In this document: piece by piece, positions 16,799 through 25,398 of the stretch | How positions within the stretch are numbered: position 1 is the first letter of the stretch | How the letters are laid out: each line of letters opens with the position of its first letter | Origin: Massilia sp. PDC64 | GTDB taxonomy: Bacteria > Pseudomonadota > Gammaproteobacteria > Burkholderiales > Burkholderiaceae_D | Length of the DNA stretch: 64,000 bases | Direction of reading: 5' to 3' | NCBI RefSeq assembly: GCF_900101265.1 | Contig: NZ_FMZS01000016.1 | Span: 1-64,000 of the forward strand | Made by a program: the position numbers and the translations under genes | Notes under the pieces: generated by a model | The model's database searches: none | Told to the model about the DNA's origin: nothing | The model's input: only the letters and a program-made list of their open reading frames with translations

Positions 16799-17545
16799 TC
16801 AGGCCAGCCCGTACTGCCGGAAAATCCGCTTCTGGGTGCCGTCGGCCACCAGTTCCGCCATCGCCGCACGCCAGCGGGCAGCGTCATGCTCGCCGAAGTC
16901 GCGCGAGCCCGCCAGCCAGGCGGTGGTCGAGCGCACGGGCGGACCGAGATGGAAATTCTTTTCCTCGCCGCGCATGTCGAGCGAACGGTGGATGATCGCG
17001 CGCTCGCCGAAGGCCGCATCCGCCATCCCCGCCAGCAGGAACCGGTGCACTTCGTCGATGGACGATGCCTCCACCAGCGTTTGGAATCCCAGCTCGCGCA
17101 GGATGGCCGATTGGGCGGCGCCGCGCAGCAGGGCGATGCGCCTGCCCGTCATGTCCTGCGGACGGTGGACGTCGAAATCGCTGCCCTTCTGCGCCATGAA
17201 AATATAGTTTTCCTCGTACAGCGGCGCGAGCCAGCGGTAGTGCCGCTCGCGCTCCGGCAGCCGGGTCACGGGAAAGATCGCGGTGTCCGGCGTCGTGGCG
17301 GCGACATACAGTGCGCGCCGCCACGGCATGAATTCGACGTCCGGCGCCAGGTCGAGGCGCCGGCACAGGGCATCCACCAATTCGCGCAAGGCACCCGGCT
17401 GGTCGCCACCGCCCGGCGCCATCACCAGCGGGGGCAGATGCGCGGTGACGATGTGCAGCGACGCCGTCCCGCCCGGCTCCGCGCGCGCGCCGGTCCCGCC
17501 CAAGGCGCCCAGCGCCAGCAATAACACATCCCGTCTCGTGATCAA
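16799..17545 (-). CDS. Periplasmic substrate-binding protein, family 3-like
   Basis: 248 residues in my reading. TTG 17545 is chosen as start because AAGGAG sits 5 bases before it and the product then opens with ITRRDVLLLALGALGGTGARA, a twin-arginine-like export signal. ATG 17572 lies upstream of that ribosome site. The mature part has the SBP_bac_3 fold pattern (LRELVDALCRRL, FMPWRRALYVAATTPDTAIFPVTRLPERE, GRRIALLRGAA, WRAAMAELVADGTQKRIFRQYGL). No permease or ATPase genes lie nearby, so it is an orphan. Such orphans sense or bind amino-acid-like solutes, or have been recruited to other roles. Confidence 0.8.
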   Translation of the reverse strand: MITRRDVLLLALGALGGTGARAEPGGTASLHIVTAHLPPLVMAPGGGDQPGALRELVDALCRRLDLAPDVEFMPWRRALYVAATTPDTAIFPVTRLPERERHYRWLAPLYEENYIFMAQKGSDFDVHRPQDMTGRRIALLRGAAQSAILRELGFQTLVEASSIDEVHRFLLAGMADAAFGERAIIHRSLDMRGEEKNFHLGPPVRSTTAWLAGSRDFGEHDAARWRAAMAELVADGTQKRIFRQYGLA

Positions 17546-17661
17546 CGCCGCTCCTTTTTCAACAGGCGCCATCGTAACGCAGATGGCGGGAAACGGCAGC
17601 TGACCTTGCCATTGCGGCAACACAGCACGTACACTGAAGCGCCGAGCAACAGGAGTCGCAG

Positions 17662-17874
17662 ATGAAATTCAACATTTACGGCCGCTTCCAGGTCGACGTC
17701 CGGCGCGAGAACGGCGCCTGGGCCGTGTATCGCGCGGCACTCGGTACGCGGACGCCGTTCGACGAGGTCGTCATCCCGCCGGACGTGCCGGCGGACGAGC
17801 TGGCGACCTGGCTCGACGATATCTTTCACGAATACGCGGGGCACGGGGACAGCGTGGAAGCGATCCCCGATTGA
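17662..17874 (+). CDS. Small conserved protein, DUF7661-like
   Basis: 70 residues, cytoplasmic. It starts MKFNIYGRFQVDVRRENGAW, then VVIPPDVPADELATWLDDIFHEYA, a pattern I associate with the DUF7661 group of small proteins found widely in proteobacteria. AGGAG lies 7 bases before ATG 17662. It sits alone between the binding protein gene and the PepSY gene and abuts the latter tail to tail. Function unknown. Confidence 0.75.
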   Translation: MKFNIYGRFQVDVRRENGAWAVYRAALGTRTPFDEVVIPPDVPADELATWLDDIFHEYAGHGDSVEAIPD

Positions 17875-19002
17875 TCAGCGAACGGATTCCACGTCGGGGA
17901 CGACGGCACGACCGCGCTGTCGCGCCGCCGCCCGTCGTTTCGCGAGCCTGTTCCTGACCCACATCCAGCCGCCCGACAGCGAGATCAGCGCGAGCGACAG
18001 GCCGAACAGCACGTTCAGCACGCGGGTCGCCATCCCGCCGTACGCCCCTGTGTGCAAAGGATAGAACCAGGCATGGATGCGCGTGGCCAGGTTCGATTCG
18101 AGGACGTTGTCCGCCCGCAGCAACCGGCCGTCGTACTGGTCGAAGTAGACGAACGTGCGGCCCAGTTGATGGATTTCTCCCGGCAGGCGCATCCGTATTG
18201 CCACGGCGGCCTTCGGCGTGGCCGGCATCATCAACCGCATGATCCGCCCCTCCGGGAACGTCGCCCGGGCCCGCTGGGCCATCGTGTCGAGCGACGCGGG
18301 CGGCCCCACGGGGGATGACGACGCCGGCGCCGCCTGTTTCGCACCGGCGCCCGTGAAGGCGACGAGCAACGGTTCCGTCACGACACCCGGCAGCGCCAGC
18401 GCGGCGCCGGTCGCGGCGATCACGACGAGGAACACGCCCGTCACGATACCCGCGACTTTATGCACGTCGAGCCAGACGCGCGCGGGGCCCGCGTCCCATT
18501 TGACCGTCAGTGCCTGGCGCCAGCGGCCGCGCCGGGGCCACCACAGCCAGGTGCCGAGGACGACGAGCAGCACGGCGGCCAGGCCGAACCAGCCGATGAC
18601 TGCCCTGCCCATCTCGCCCGCGAGCAGGTTCGTGTGGAGGTCGACAAGGATACCCGTCAGCGAGTCGCGCGTGTCGCGCAGGCCGAGCACGCGGCCGTCG
18701 TACGGATCGAGCCAGGCGCGCATGCCGCTGCCCCGGTACCAGACCTCGACCGCATCCCCCGGCGACTCGGAAAAGACGAGCATGCGCACCGGGTCCCGCG
18801 GCCAGGCCGCGCGGGCGCCGGCCACCAGGGTATCGACACTGGCGCCGCCCGGCCGCGGCTCGACCCGGCGCAGCTCGGGGTGCGCCGCCCGGTCGATCTC
18901 GCCGTCGAAGGTGATGAGGGCGCCCGTGATGCCGCTCATGACGAGCACGACGGCTGCCGCCAGCCCGACATACCGGTGCAACCATGAGATGAATCTGCGC
19001 AT
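17875..19002 (-). CDS. PepSY-associated membrane protein (iron-uptake reductase type)
   Basis: 375 residues with four hydrophobic segments: about 10-30, a cluster near 135-160, one near 190-212 and one near 335-355. The N-terminal RRFISWLHRYVGLAAAVVLVMSGITGALI, with HR and later DLHTNLLAG, DVHKVAGIVTGVF and HAWFYPLHTGAYGG, gives the paired histidines typical of PepSY_TM proteins, which are often linked to ferric-siderophore reduction. ATG 19002 is chosen because the helix begins there. It is divergent from a TonB receptor with a Fur box between, so both should respond to iron. Confidence 0.88.
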   Translation of the reverse strand: MRRFISWLHRYVGLAAAVVLVMSGITGALITFDGEIDRAAHPELRRVEPRPGGASVDTLVAGARAAWPRDPVRMLVFSESPGDAVEVWYRGSGMRAWLDPYDGRVLGLRDTRDSLTGILVDLHTNLLAGEMGRAVIGWFGLAAVLLVVLGTWLWWPRRGRWRQALTVKWDAGPARVWLDVHKVAGIVTGVFLVVIAATGAALALPGVVTEPLLVAFTGAGAKQAAPASSSPVGPPASLDTMAQRARATFPEGRIMRLMMPATPKAAVAIRMRLPGEIHQLGRTFVYFDQYDGRLLRADNVLESNLATRIHAWFYPLHTGAYGGMATRVLNVLFGLSLALISLSGGWMWVRNRLAKRRAAARQRGRAVVPDVESVR

Positions 19003-19020
19003 ACGGCTCCGTTGTATCAA

Positions 19021-19035
19021 TGCGAATCATTCTCA
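19021..19035. promoter_or_regulatory. Fur box in the divergent promoter
   Basis: TGCGAAT-C-ATTCTCA matches the 7-1-7 Fur consensus (6 of 7 arm positions symmetric), flanked by AA and TT as usual. It lies 18 bases upstream of the PepSY gene and 61 bases before the receptor start, so one site can repress both when iron is plentiful. Confidence 0.85.
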
Positions 19036-19096
19036 TTATAATTTACAGTCCAATGTATGTGGGGTAAGATCGAATTTTTCTTTCTAACAACAATTG

Positions 19097-21115
19097 ATGA
19101 TGTTTTTTCGCAAGAAGGTACTCGTTGTCGCCATCGGCCTGTGCTTCTGCCTGTCCGCCAACGGACAGGAAACGGCAGAAAACGCCGCGGCGCCGGCGAT
19201 GACGGTGGGCGTGGTCACGGTGGTCGGCAAGGCGACGGGTCCGCTGGCCACGCGCAATGTCCTGACGTCCGTCGACCTCCTGGACGAGAGCAGGATCGCC
19301 AACCAGGCGGTGAGCCACAACTGGCAATTGTTCGGCCAGCTCCCCGGCGTCATGCTGACGCAATACGGCCAGGGCACGACGTCCGGCAAGATCTCGATCC
19401 GCGGCTTCACGGGAGAAGGCGAGATCAACGCCGTCAAATTGCTCATCGACGGGATCCCGAGCAACAGCAACGACGGCATGATGCCCTACCTCGACCTGGT
19501 GCCGCTGCTCGACATCCGCACCGTCGAGCTCGTGCGCGGCACGAACGATCCGCGCTACGGCTTGCATAACATTGCCGGCAACGCGAACATCGTGACGAAG
19601 ATCGGCGGCAATTACGGGGCGGTCCGTCTCGGCTACGGCAGCTTCGACACGCGCGACGCGCAGGCGGCACTGGGCATCGACCGCAACGGCTTTTCGCAGA
19701 ACTACGCAGCGGGTTATCAAAGGACGGACGGCTACCGCGCCCACTCGGACGCGGACAAGTCCAGCTTCTCCGGCAAATGGTTTTATTCGCCCGACAACGG
19801 CACGAGCCGCTACGGCCTGATCGTGCGGCACCATGAAGTCCGCGCCGACGAGCCGGGCTTCCTGACGGCCGCGCAAGCCCGCGCGGACCGGGAACAGTCG
19901 ATGCCGCACAACGCCACCGACCGCGGCACGCGCCGGATGGACCAGGTGGCCCTGCAGGCCGAGACGGCACTCGCCAACCAGATGTTCTGGACCGCGCAGG
20001 TCTACCACAATGCCCTGAACGACCACCGCTACGTGACCTTCTCCGCCGAAGTGCGCCAGCAGGAACGCACGATCGAGGAAAACCACACGGGCGCCTCGAC
20101 GACCCTGACGTGGCGCCCGACGGGCCAGTTGCGCGTCGTCGGCGGGCTGGACACGGAACGCCAGGACAACGCCAGCCAGCGCTGGTTCACGAAAAACGAG
20201 GTGCGGCTATCCCAGACCCGCGACCAGCAATTCGACCTGAACACCGCCGGCGGCTTCGTCCAGGCCATCTACAAGCCCGTCGACGCCCTGACGATCACCC
20301 CGGCGCTGCGCGTCGACCGGTTGACCGGCAACTATACGAACCTGTTGAACGGCCGCGTCTACGGCATCAACGACTACGGCCTGATCCGCCAGCCGAAACT
20401 GTCGGCGGTGTACCAGATCGACGACGCCTATTCCGTCTACGGGAACGTCGGCCGCACCTTCCAGATCGGCATCGGCACGGCCACCTATAAAGTCAACCAG
20501 ACGAGCGACCTGTCGCCCTCGATCAACGATGGCTGGGAAGCCGGCGTCAAGTTCCGGCCCGTGTCCGGCGTCGAAGGCCGGCTCGCGGTGTGGGAACAAT
20601 ATGCATCGAACGAGGCCCGGCGCAAGATGAACGATCCGGCCAACGATGCCGAGAACATCGGCGAAACGCGGCGCCGGGGTGTCGACCTGCAGCTGAACGT
20701 GCGGCCGACGTCGCGCCTCGGCTTCTGGCTGGGCGCCGCCGTGCAGCGCGCCCGCATCGTCAAGGCCGACGCCGCATCGATCGCCACGCAGGGCAACGAG
20801 ATCGACCACACGCCGCACCTGTTGTACAACGTGGGGGCGGACTACGACGTGAGCGACGCGCTGCGCCTGTCCGGGTCCATCAACGGCCAGAGCAGCTACT
20901 TCCTGGACCGGACCAACACCGGCGGCAAGTTCGGCGCGTATGCCCTCGTCAACCTTTCGGCCGCCTACAGCCTCCGGAAAAACCTCGACGTGGAACTCCA
21001 GGTCCGCAACGTGGCGGACCGCTACTACGAGTACGTGTGGCACGACGGCACGCAGTCGCTGCACGCCCCGGGCAGTCCGCGCAGCGTCAACCTGATGCTG
21101 ACCAGCCGCTTCTAG
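19097..21115 (+). CDS. TonB-dependent receptor (iron/siderophore type)
   Basis: 672 residues with a Sec signal (KKVLVVAIGLCFCLSANGQ, cleavage near 25). The TonB-box-like VGVVTVVGKA is followed by the plug (about 45-165), with LFGQLPGVML, KISIRGFTGEGEINAVKLLIDGIP and RTVELVRGTNDPRYGLHNIAGNANIVT. A 22-strand barrel follows and ends in F (TSRF). ATG 19097 or ATG 19100 could be the start; the difference is one Met. The Fur box upstream and the divergent PepSY gene point to ferric-siderophore uptake. No siderophore synthesis genes are in the window, so a foreign siderophore is possible. Confidence 0.92.
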   Translation: MMFFRKKVLVVAIGLCFCLSANGQETAENAAAPAMTVGVVTVVGKATGPLATRNVLTSVDLLDESRIANQAVSHNWQLFGQLPGVMLTQYGQGTTSGKISIRGFTGEGEINAVKLLIDGIPSNSNDGMMPYLDLVPLLDIRTVELVRGTNDPRYGLHNIAGNANIVTKIGGNYGAVRLGYGSFDTRDAQAALGIDRNGFSQNYAAGYQRTDGYRAHSDADKSSFSGKWFYSPDNGTSRYGLIVRHHEVRADEPGFLTAAQARADREQSMPHNATDRGTRRMDQVALQAETALANQMFWTAQVYHNALNDHRYVTFSAEVRQQERTIEENHTGASTTLTWRPTGQLRVVGGLDTERQDNASQRWFTKNEVRLSQTRDQQFDLNTAGGFVQAIYKPVDALTITPALRVDRLTGNYTNLLNGRVYGINDYGLIRQPKLSAVYQIDDAYSVYGNVGRTFQIGIGTATYKVNQTSDLSPSINDGWEAGVKFRPVSGVEGRLAVWEQYASNEARRKMNDPANDAENIGETRRRGVDLQLNVRPTSRLGFWLGAAVQRARIVKADAASIATQGNEIDHTPHLLYNVGADYDVSDALRLSGSINGQSSYFLDRTNTGGKFGAYALVNLSAAYSLRKNLDVELQVRNVADRYYEYVWHDGTQSLHAPGSPRSVNLMLTSRF

Positions 21116-21176
21116 TTGAGTCACATCAAACGAGCTTCGGCATCGTAGCGCATGCTTGGCGGGTGCGCGCCAATCG

Positions 21177-21195
21177 CCCCGTCCCAAGGACGGGG
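21177..21195. terminator. GC-rich hairpin after the receptor gene
   Basis: CCCCGTCC-CAA-GGACGGGG is a perfect 8-bp stem with a 3-base loop, 62 bases after the receptor stop. There is no T-run, so it is a weak or Rho-assisted terminator candidate, or a leader structure of the next gene. Confidence 0.4.
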
Positions 21196-21236
21196 ACTTC
21201 GGCGACCTTATTCATACCGGAAATCTTGGTCCCGCC

Positions 21237-22448
21237 ATGCAGAACAAGTGCTCTCCGTCGGATTTCTCGATCTTGTTCTTCCTGGCGTTCTTCGTAGCGC
21301 TCTTCCTGCTATTCACGCCTTTCGAAGAATCGGGCACCCGCGCCACGATGCTGCCCAAGTATCTCGCGGCCGGCACGGCCATGGTCGCCATGGCGCCCCT
21401 GGTCTTCCTCGGGAAGATACGGGTGAAACTGCCTTCCCTGCTCGTGGCCATGCTGCTGGTCACACTGGTTTTTCACGTCATCGTCGTCAAACCGGTGCCA
21501 CCGCAATTCGTCCTCCTGATCGCCGCCAACCTGTCCCTCGCCATCGCGATATTCGAAACGCGCTTTGCGTACAGGAAGGAATTCGAGGCGGCGCTGGCAT
21601 GCCTGATCGGGGTAAATGTACTGACGCTGATCATTCAGGTGATCCTGTACTATTTCGTCACGCATTCGATCTACGACGTCCATCAAGTCGTGTTTGGAAC
21701 GGAAAGCCGCGTCACCGAGGAATACTTCAACATCGCCCGCTTTGCCGGCCTTCATGTCGAGCCCGGCACGTACACGAACTACGTGTCGTGCATGCTGGCC
21801 ATCTATGCATTTTCGGCTGAGTTCAGCAAAAAGCTCATCATCCTGGCGGTCGCGACCATCATTTCCGTGTTGATGACGCATGCCGCATCCTCGATCTTTT
21901 TCGTTTCCGTGCTGCTGCTCCTGCTCGGATGGCTGTGGCGCAAGCGCATCGGCCTGCTCGAGATTCTCGTCGCCCTGGCCGTCGTCGTTTTCTACATTTA
22001 CGCTTCCAATTTCATCGACCACCTGATGACCCGCTTCGGCGGCAACGATCCCAGCCTGTCGTTCAAGATGCAGGGCATAAACACGTACCTGGATGCGGGC
22101 GTGGAAGAGAAATTCACCGGATTCGGTTATGGAACGGATCCGTGCATCGGCTGCCACTACCAGGACATCGGCGTCATCCTGAACCTGGTCAGCCGCGGCG
22201 GGATCATCGTGACGTTGCCGCTCGCGTTCATATTGCTGCGCATATTTTTACTGCACGGGATCATTCTGGCGTCAATCATCGTCCTGATTCCCGCGTATTG
22301 CATCATGTATTTCTACGAGGCCCCGATCTGGATTTTTCTCCTGTTCGCGATCTCGAGCAAAACGATGCTGGACAAGCGCGCGCAACCCGGCGCGCGCAGT
22401 ACGGCACCGGAGGCCATGGCGCCTGTGGGCATGGTCGCGCACCATTGA
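21237..22448 (+). CDS. O-antigen ligase/polymerase-like membrane protein
   Basis: 403 residues, mostly hydrophobic, with about ten membrane helices. The large loop before the last helices (HLMTRFGGNDPSLSFKMQG, FTGFGYGTDPC) and the overall plan fit the Wzy/WaaL (O-antigen ligase) superfamily. Members join or polymerise undecaprenyl-linked sugars at the periplasmic face. ATG 21237 starts just before the first helix; the frame extends upstream without a start of better quality. It is followed 24 bases later by an acyltransferase gene, so they may share a transcript for surface polysaccharide. No glycosyltransferases are nearby, which is unusual. Confidence 0.75.
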   Translation: MQNKCSPSDFSILFFLAFFVALFLLFTPFEESGTRATMLPKYLAAGTAMVAMAPLVFLGKIRVKLPSLLVAMLLVTLVFHVIVVKPVPPQFVLLIAANLSLAIAIFETRFAYRKEFEAALACLIGVNVLTLIIQVILYYFVTHSIYDVHQVVFGTESRVTEEYFNIARFAGLHVEPGTYTNYVSCMLAIYAFSAEFSKKLIILAVATIISVLMTHAASSIFFVSVLLLLLGWLWRKRIGLLEILVALAVVVFYIYASNFIDHLMTRFGGNDPSLSFKMQGINTYLDAGVEEKFTGFGYGTDPCIGCHYQDIGVILNLVSRGGIIVTLPLAFILLRIFLLHGIILASIIVLIPAYCIMYFYEAPIWIFLLFAISSKTMLDKRAQPGARSTAPEAMAPVGMVAHH

Positions 22449-22472
22449 ATCCGCTGCCTGGAGCTTCACGCC

Positions 22473-23567
22473 ATGACACGCACCAGAGTCAACGAAATCG
22501 ATCTTTTGCGATTCCTGGCGGCGCTCTCCGTCGTCTTTTTTCACTACGCCTACCGCGGGCCAGCCGGCGGCTTCTCGGCAATGCCGTACCCGCTGCTGGC
22601 TCCCGTCGCCGAGTATGGCTTCCTCGGGGTCGAACTGTTTTTCATGATCAGCGGATTCGTCGTCCTGATGACCGCGGCCGCGAGCGCGCGCCTGCGCGAC
22701 TTCTGCATCTCCCGCGTCGTACGGCTCTACCCCGCATTCTGGACGTGCTGCACGCTCACCTTCCTGGCCAGTGTCGCACTGGCGGTGCCACGCAATGTCA
22801 CGTTCGTCCAGTACGTCGTCAACCTGACGATGGTCGCCGACCTGTTCAGGGTGCCGCTGCTCGAAGGGGCGTACTGGTCGTTGCTCGTCGAGATCCGGTT
22901 CTATGCACTGGTGGCCGCGCTCCTGATCATCGGTAAAATTCACCAGGCGCAGCGCTACCTCGCCATGTGGCTGCTGGCATGCATCGCCCTCGAACTGCTC
23001 GCCCCGTTCGCGGGCACGTGGATACCGGCGAGCGCGCTCCATGTCGTCCGCACGCTGCTGATCTTCGATTACGCGGCGTATTTCATCGCGGGCGCAACCT
23101 GCTTCCTGATCTGGAGAGAGGGTCCGGCCGTGAGCCGGGTCACGCTACTCGCCGCATCCTGGGCACTCGCCATCTACCAGTCCGGGGTTATCGTTCGCAA
23201 GGTACGCGCCGAGAACGCCATGTCGACATTGAACGACGGCGTCGTCATCGGCATCCTGACCCTGTTTTTCCTCGTGATGGCGCTGATTGCACTGGGGCGG
23301 ACGGGTTCGATCGCCCGCTATCGCTGGCCTTTGGTCGGGGCGATCAGCTATCCGCTGTACCTGCTCCACCAGAATATCGGCTACCTCGTCTTCAATCGCC
23401 TCTACCCGACGGTGAACGCCCATCTGCTGTTCTGGGGCATGATCGCCGCGGTGCTCGGTGCCGCTTATGGCGTGCACGTCCTCGTCGAACGACGGTTTGC
23501 CGCGCGCATGAAGACGTACCTGACGGGAGCGCTGGCGAGCCGTGCGCGGGCGCCCCAGAACATGTGA
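22473..23567 (+). CDS. Acyltransferase family 3 (OafA/YrhL-like)
   Basis: 364 residues with about ten membrane helices. The family start is clear: VNEIDLLRFLAALSVVFFHYAYRG (6-29, with the conserved R and H), then GFLGVELFFMISGFVVLMT and RLYPAFW. These inner-membrane enzymes transfer acetyl or other acyl groups to surface sugars. It probably acts with the O-antigen-ligase-like protein encoded just upstream. The sugar acceptor is unknown. Confidence 0.9.
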   Translation: MTRTRVNEIDLLRFLAALSVVFFHYAYRGPAGGFSAMPYPLLAPVAEYGFLGVELFFMISGFVVLMTAAASARLRDFCISRVVRLYPAFWTCCTLTFLASVALAVPRNVTFVQYVVNLTMVADLFRVPLLEGAYWSLLVEIRFYALVAALLIIGKIHQAQRYLAMWLLACIALELLAPFAGTWIPASALHVVRTLLIFDYAAYFIAGATCFLIWREGPAVSRVTLLAASWALAIYQSGVIVRKVRAENAMSTLNDGVVIGILTLFFLVMALIALGRTGSIARYRWPLVGAISYPLYLLHQNIGYLVFNRLYPTVNAHLLFWGMIAAVLGAAYGVHVLVERRFAARMKTYLTGALASRARAPQNM

Positions 23568-23697
23568 GAGAACACGGCAAGAAATAAGCCCACGACATTC
23601 CCATCGTGACCATTCGTGAGAATTTTGATATCGATCTCTTGCTATCCTGCATGCCGTGGCCGCTCCGGCCAGGCTAACGATAGAAAGAAACGAATCC

Positions 23698-24912
23698 TTG
23701 TTTACATTACCTGCCACCGTATCCACACGCCGCGTCATGCTCGCCGCGGTAGCCGCCGCGTTGTTGACATCCTGTGGCGGCGGGGGCGGCGCATCGACTA
23801 CGCCAGGCTCGGGCACGCCGCCGGTGAACAGCCAGGCCATCGTCCGGCTGACCCTGAACCCGACCGGCTATTATTTCGCGAGCGGCATCGCGGTCGGTCC
23901 GGGCGACACCCTGTTCGTCGCGAACCCCGCCAGGAGCAACATTTTCAAGCTGACACAGGATGGGGTGATTTCGGACTTCGTCGGCAAGGATGGCGTCGCA
24001 CCGGGGACAGATGGCACCGGCAGTGCGGCCGGCTTTTCGGGTAACTTTGGCCAACTCTTGTTCGACAGGAAGAGCCAGGTCCTCTATGTGACGGACGGCC
24101 GTTCCGCCCTGGGCGCGTCTCCTGTCTCGTTACGGCGCATTACGACGAGTGGGGTCACCAGTACGATGGCCCTGTCCACGTTCCCGACGCAGGCGCCCCC
24201 GGGCAGTCCTTTGCCGACCAACTACGGCGACCGCCCGACTGCGCTTGCACTGGGCGCCGACGGCACCCTGTATGCCTCGACTGCGAACAGTGTGGATCAG
24301 AGCGCCGGCAGTCCCCATAACGTCAAATACGCTGGGGTGCAGCTGGGCTGGCGCACCATCGACGGCAATGGCGGCGGCCAAGCCCTGTTCCACCAGGAGT
24401 CCGGCTGGGTGATTCCGGCCTCGGATCATCCCGCCCCGTACTTTCCTGTGGACTACCACTACCCGGCCGACCTGAGCGCCACCGCCGGGATGTTGAGCTC
24501 GCAACTGTTCGGGCTCGCGGTCGACCGCGCCGGCAACGGCTACATCGCGGATGCGGGTCGCCACATCATCGTGAAGATCACGCCGGCCGGCGCGGCCAGC
24601 ATCTTCGCCGGCACCGCCGACAAACCCGGCACGGCCGATGGCACCGGCACGGCGGCGCAGTTCAACGCCCCGGTCGCGATGGTGATCGACAAGGCGGACA
24701 ACCTGTACGTGGCCGATCACGACAACCATACGATCCGCAAGATCACGCCATCCGGCACGGTCAGCACGGTCGTCGGTGTGCCGGGGCAGGCCGAGGTCAG
24801 GACGGGTGCCCTGCCCGGCGGCCTCAAGAATCCGACGGGCCTCGCCATCGACGACAGCGGCCGCCTCTACGTCACGGTCCCCGACGGCGTGCTCCGCATC
24901 CAGTTGCCGTGA
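23698..24912 (+). CDS. NHL-repeat lipoprotein
   Basis: 404 residues from TTG 23698; a GTG at 23656 would add 14 residues, and ATG 23737 would shorten it by 13. The signal RRVMLAAVAAALLTSCGGGGG has a lipobox at LLTSC, so the protein is lipid-anchored. The body is built of NHL/six-bladed-propeller repeats: FASGIAVGPGDTLFVANPARSNIFKL, FGLAVDRAGNGYIADAGRHIIVKIT, MVIDKADNLYVADHDNHTIRKIT and GLAIDDSGRLYVT. Such propellers bind proteins, sugars or cofactors. No catalytic motif is seen. Role unknown. Confidence 0.82.
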   Translation: MFTLPATVSTRRVMLAAVAAALLTSCGGGGGASTTPGSGTPPVNSQAIVRLTLNPTGYYFASGIAVGPGDTLFVANPARSNIFKLTQDGVISDFVGKDGVAPGTDGTGSAAGFSGNFGQLLFDRKSQVLYVTDGRSALGASPVSLRRITTSGVTSTMALSTFPTQAPPGSPLPTNYGDRPTALALGADGTLYASTANSVDQSAGSPHNVKYAGVQLGWRTIDGNGGGQALFHQESGWVIPASDHPAPYFPVDYHYPADLSATAGMLSSQLFGLAVDRAGNGYIADAGRHIIVKITPAGAASIFAGTADKPGTADGTGTAAQFNAPVAMVIDKADNLYVADHDNHTIRKITPSGTVSTVVGVPGQAEVRTGALPGGLKNPTGLAIDDSGRLYVTVPDGVLRIQLP

Positions 24913-24916
24913 CAGG

Positions 24917-25315
24917 CTACGCCTGCGGGGCCGTCCAGACGAGGTTCCACAGGTGCCCGTCGAGGTCTTCGAAGCCCTGGTCGTACATGAAGCCGTGATC
25001 CTCGGGCGGGTGCGGAATCCGCGCACCCGCCGCCTGCGCCCGGGCGATCAGGCTGTCGACCTCGTCCCGGCTCTCGCAGCTCAGGCAGATGATCACCTCG
25101 TTGGCCTCGCGCGCCTGAACGGCCGGCTTGTTGATCAGGGACTCGAAGAAGGCTTTCGTCATCAGCATGACGTGCAGCGTGTCGTCGACGACGTTCATGA
25201 ACAGCGCATTCTCGTTGCTGTAGCGGGGATTGACGGTAAAGCCGAGCGCGGAAAAGAAGGCCTTCGAACGTTCCAGGTCTTGCACCGGCAGGTTGAAGAT
25301 GATTTGCTTGTTCAT
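24917..25315 (-). CDS. VOC family (glyoxalase/bleomycin-resistance-like) protein
   Basis: 132 residues, cytoplasmic, one vicinal-oxygen-chelate unit pair. It starts MNKQIIFNLPVQDLERSKAFFSALGF and ends FEDLDGHLWNLVWTAP, the common ending of this PhnB-like group, where the Glu of the D-DGHLWN region often binds metal. The substrate is unknown; resistance or degradation roles occur in the family. It converges with the NHL lipoprotein gene (4-base gap) and is divergent from the epimerase gene. Confidence 0.85.
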   Translation of the reverse strand: MNKQIIFNLPVQDLERSKAFFSALGFTVNPRYSNENALFMNVVDDTLHVMLMTKAFFESLINKPAVQAREANEVIICLSCESRDEVDSLIARAQAAGARIPHPPEDHGFMYDQGFEDLDGHLWNLVWTAPQA

Positions 25316-25398
25316 GATGTCCTCTTGTCATAATGTTTGCTGGAAAATGGGTCCTGCACCCTGACGACGAACGGCACCCCACCAAATCGACACTGCAC

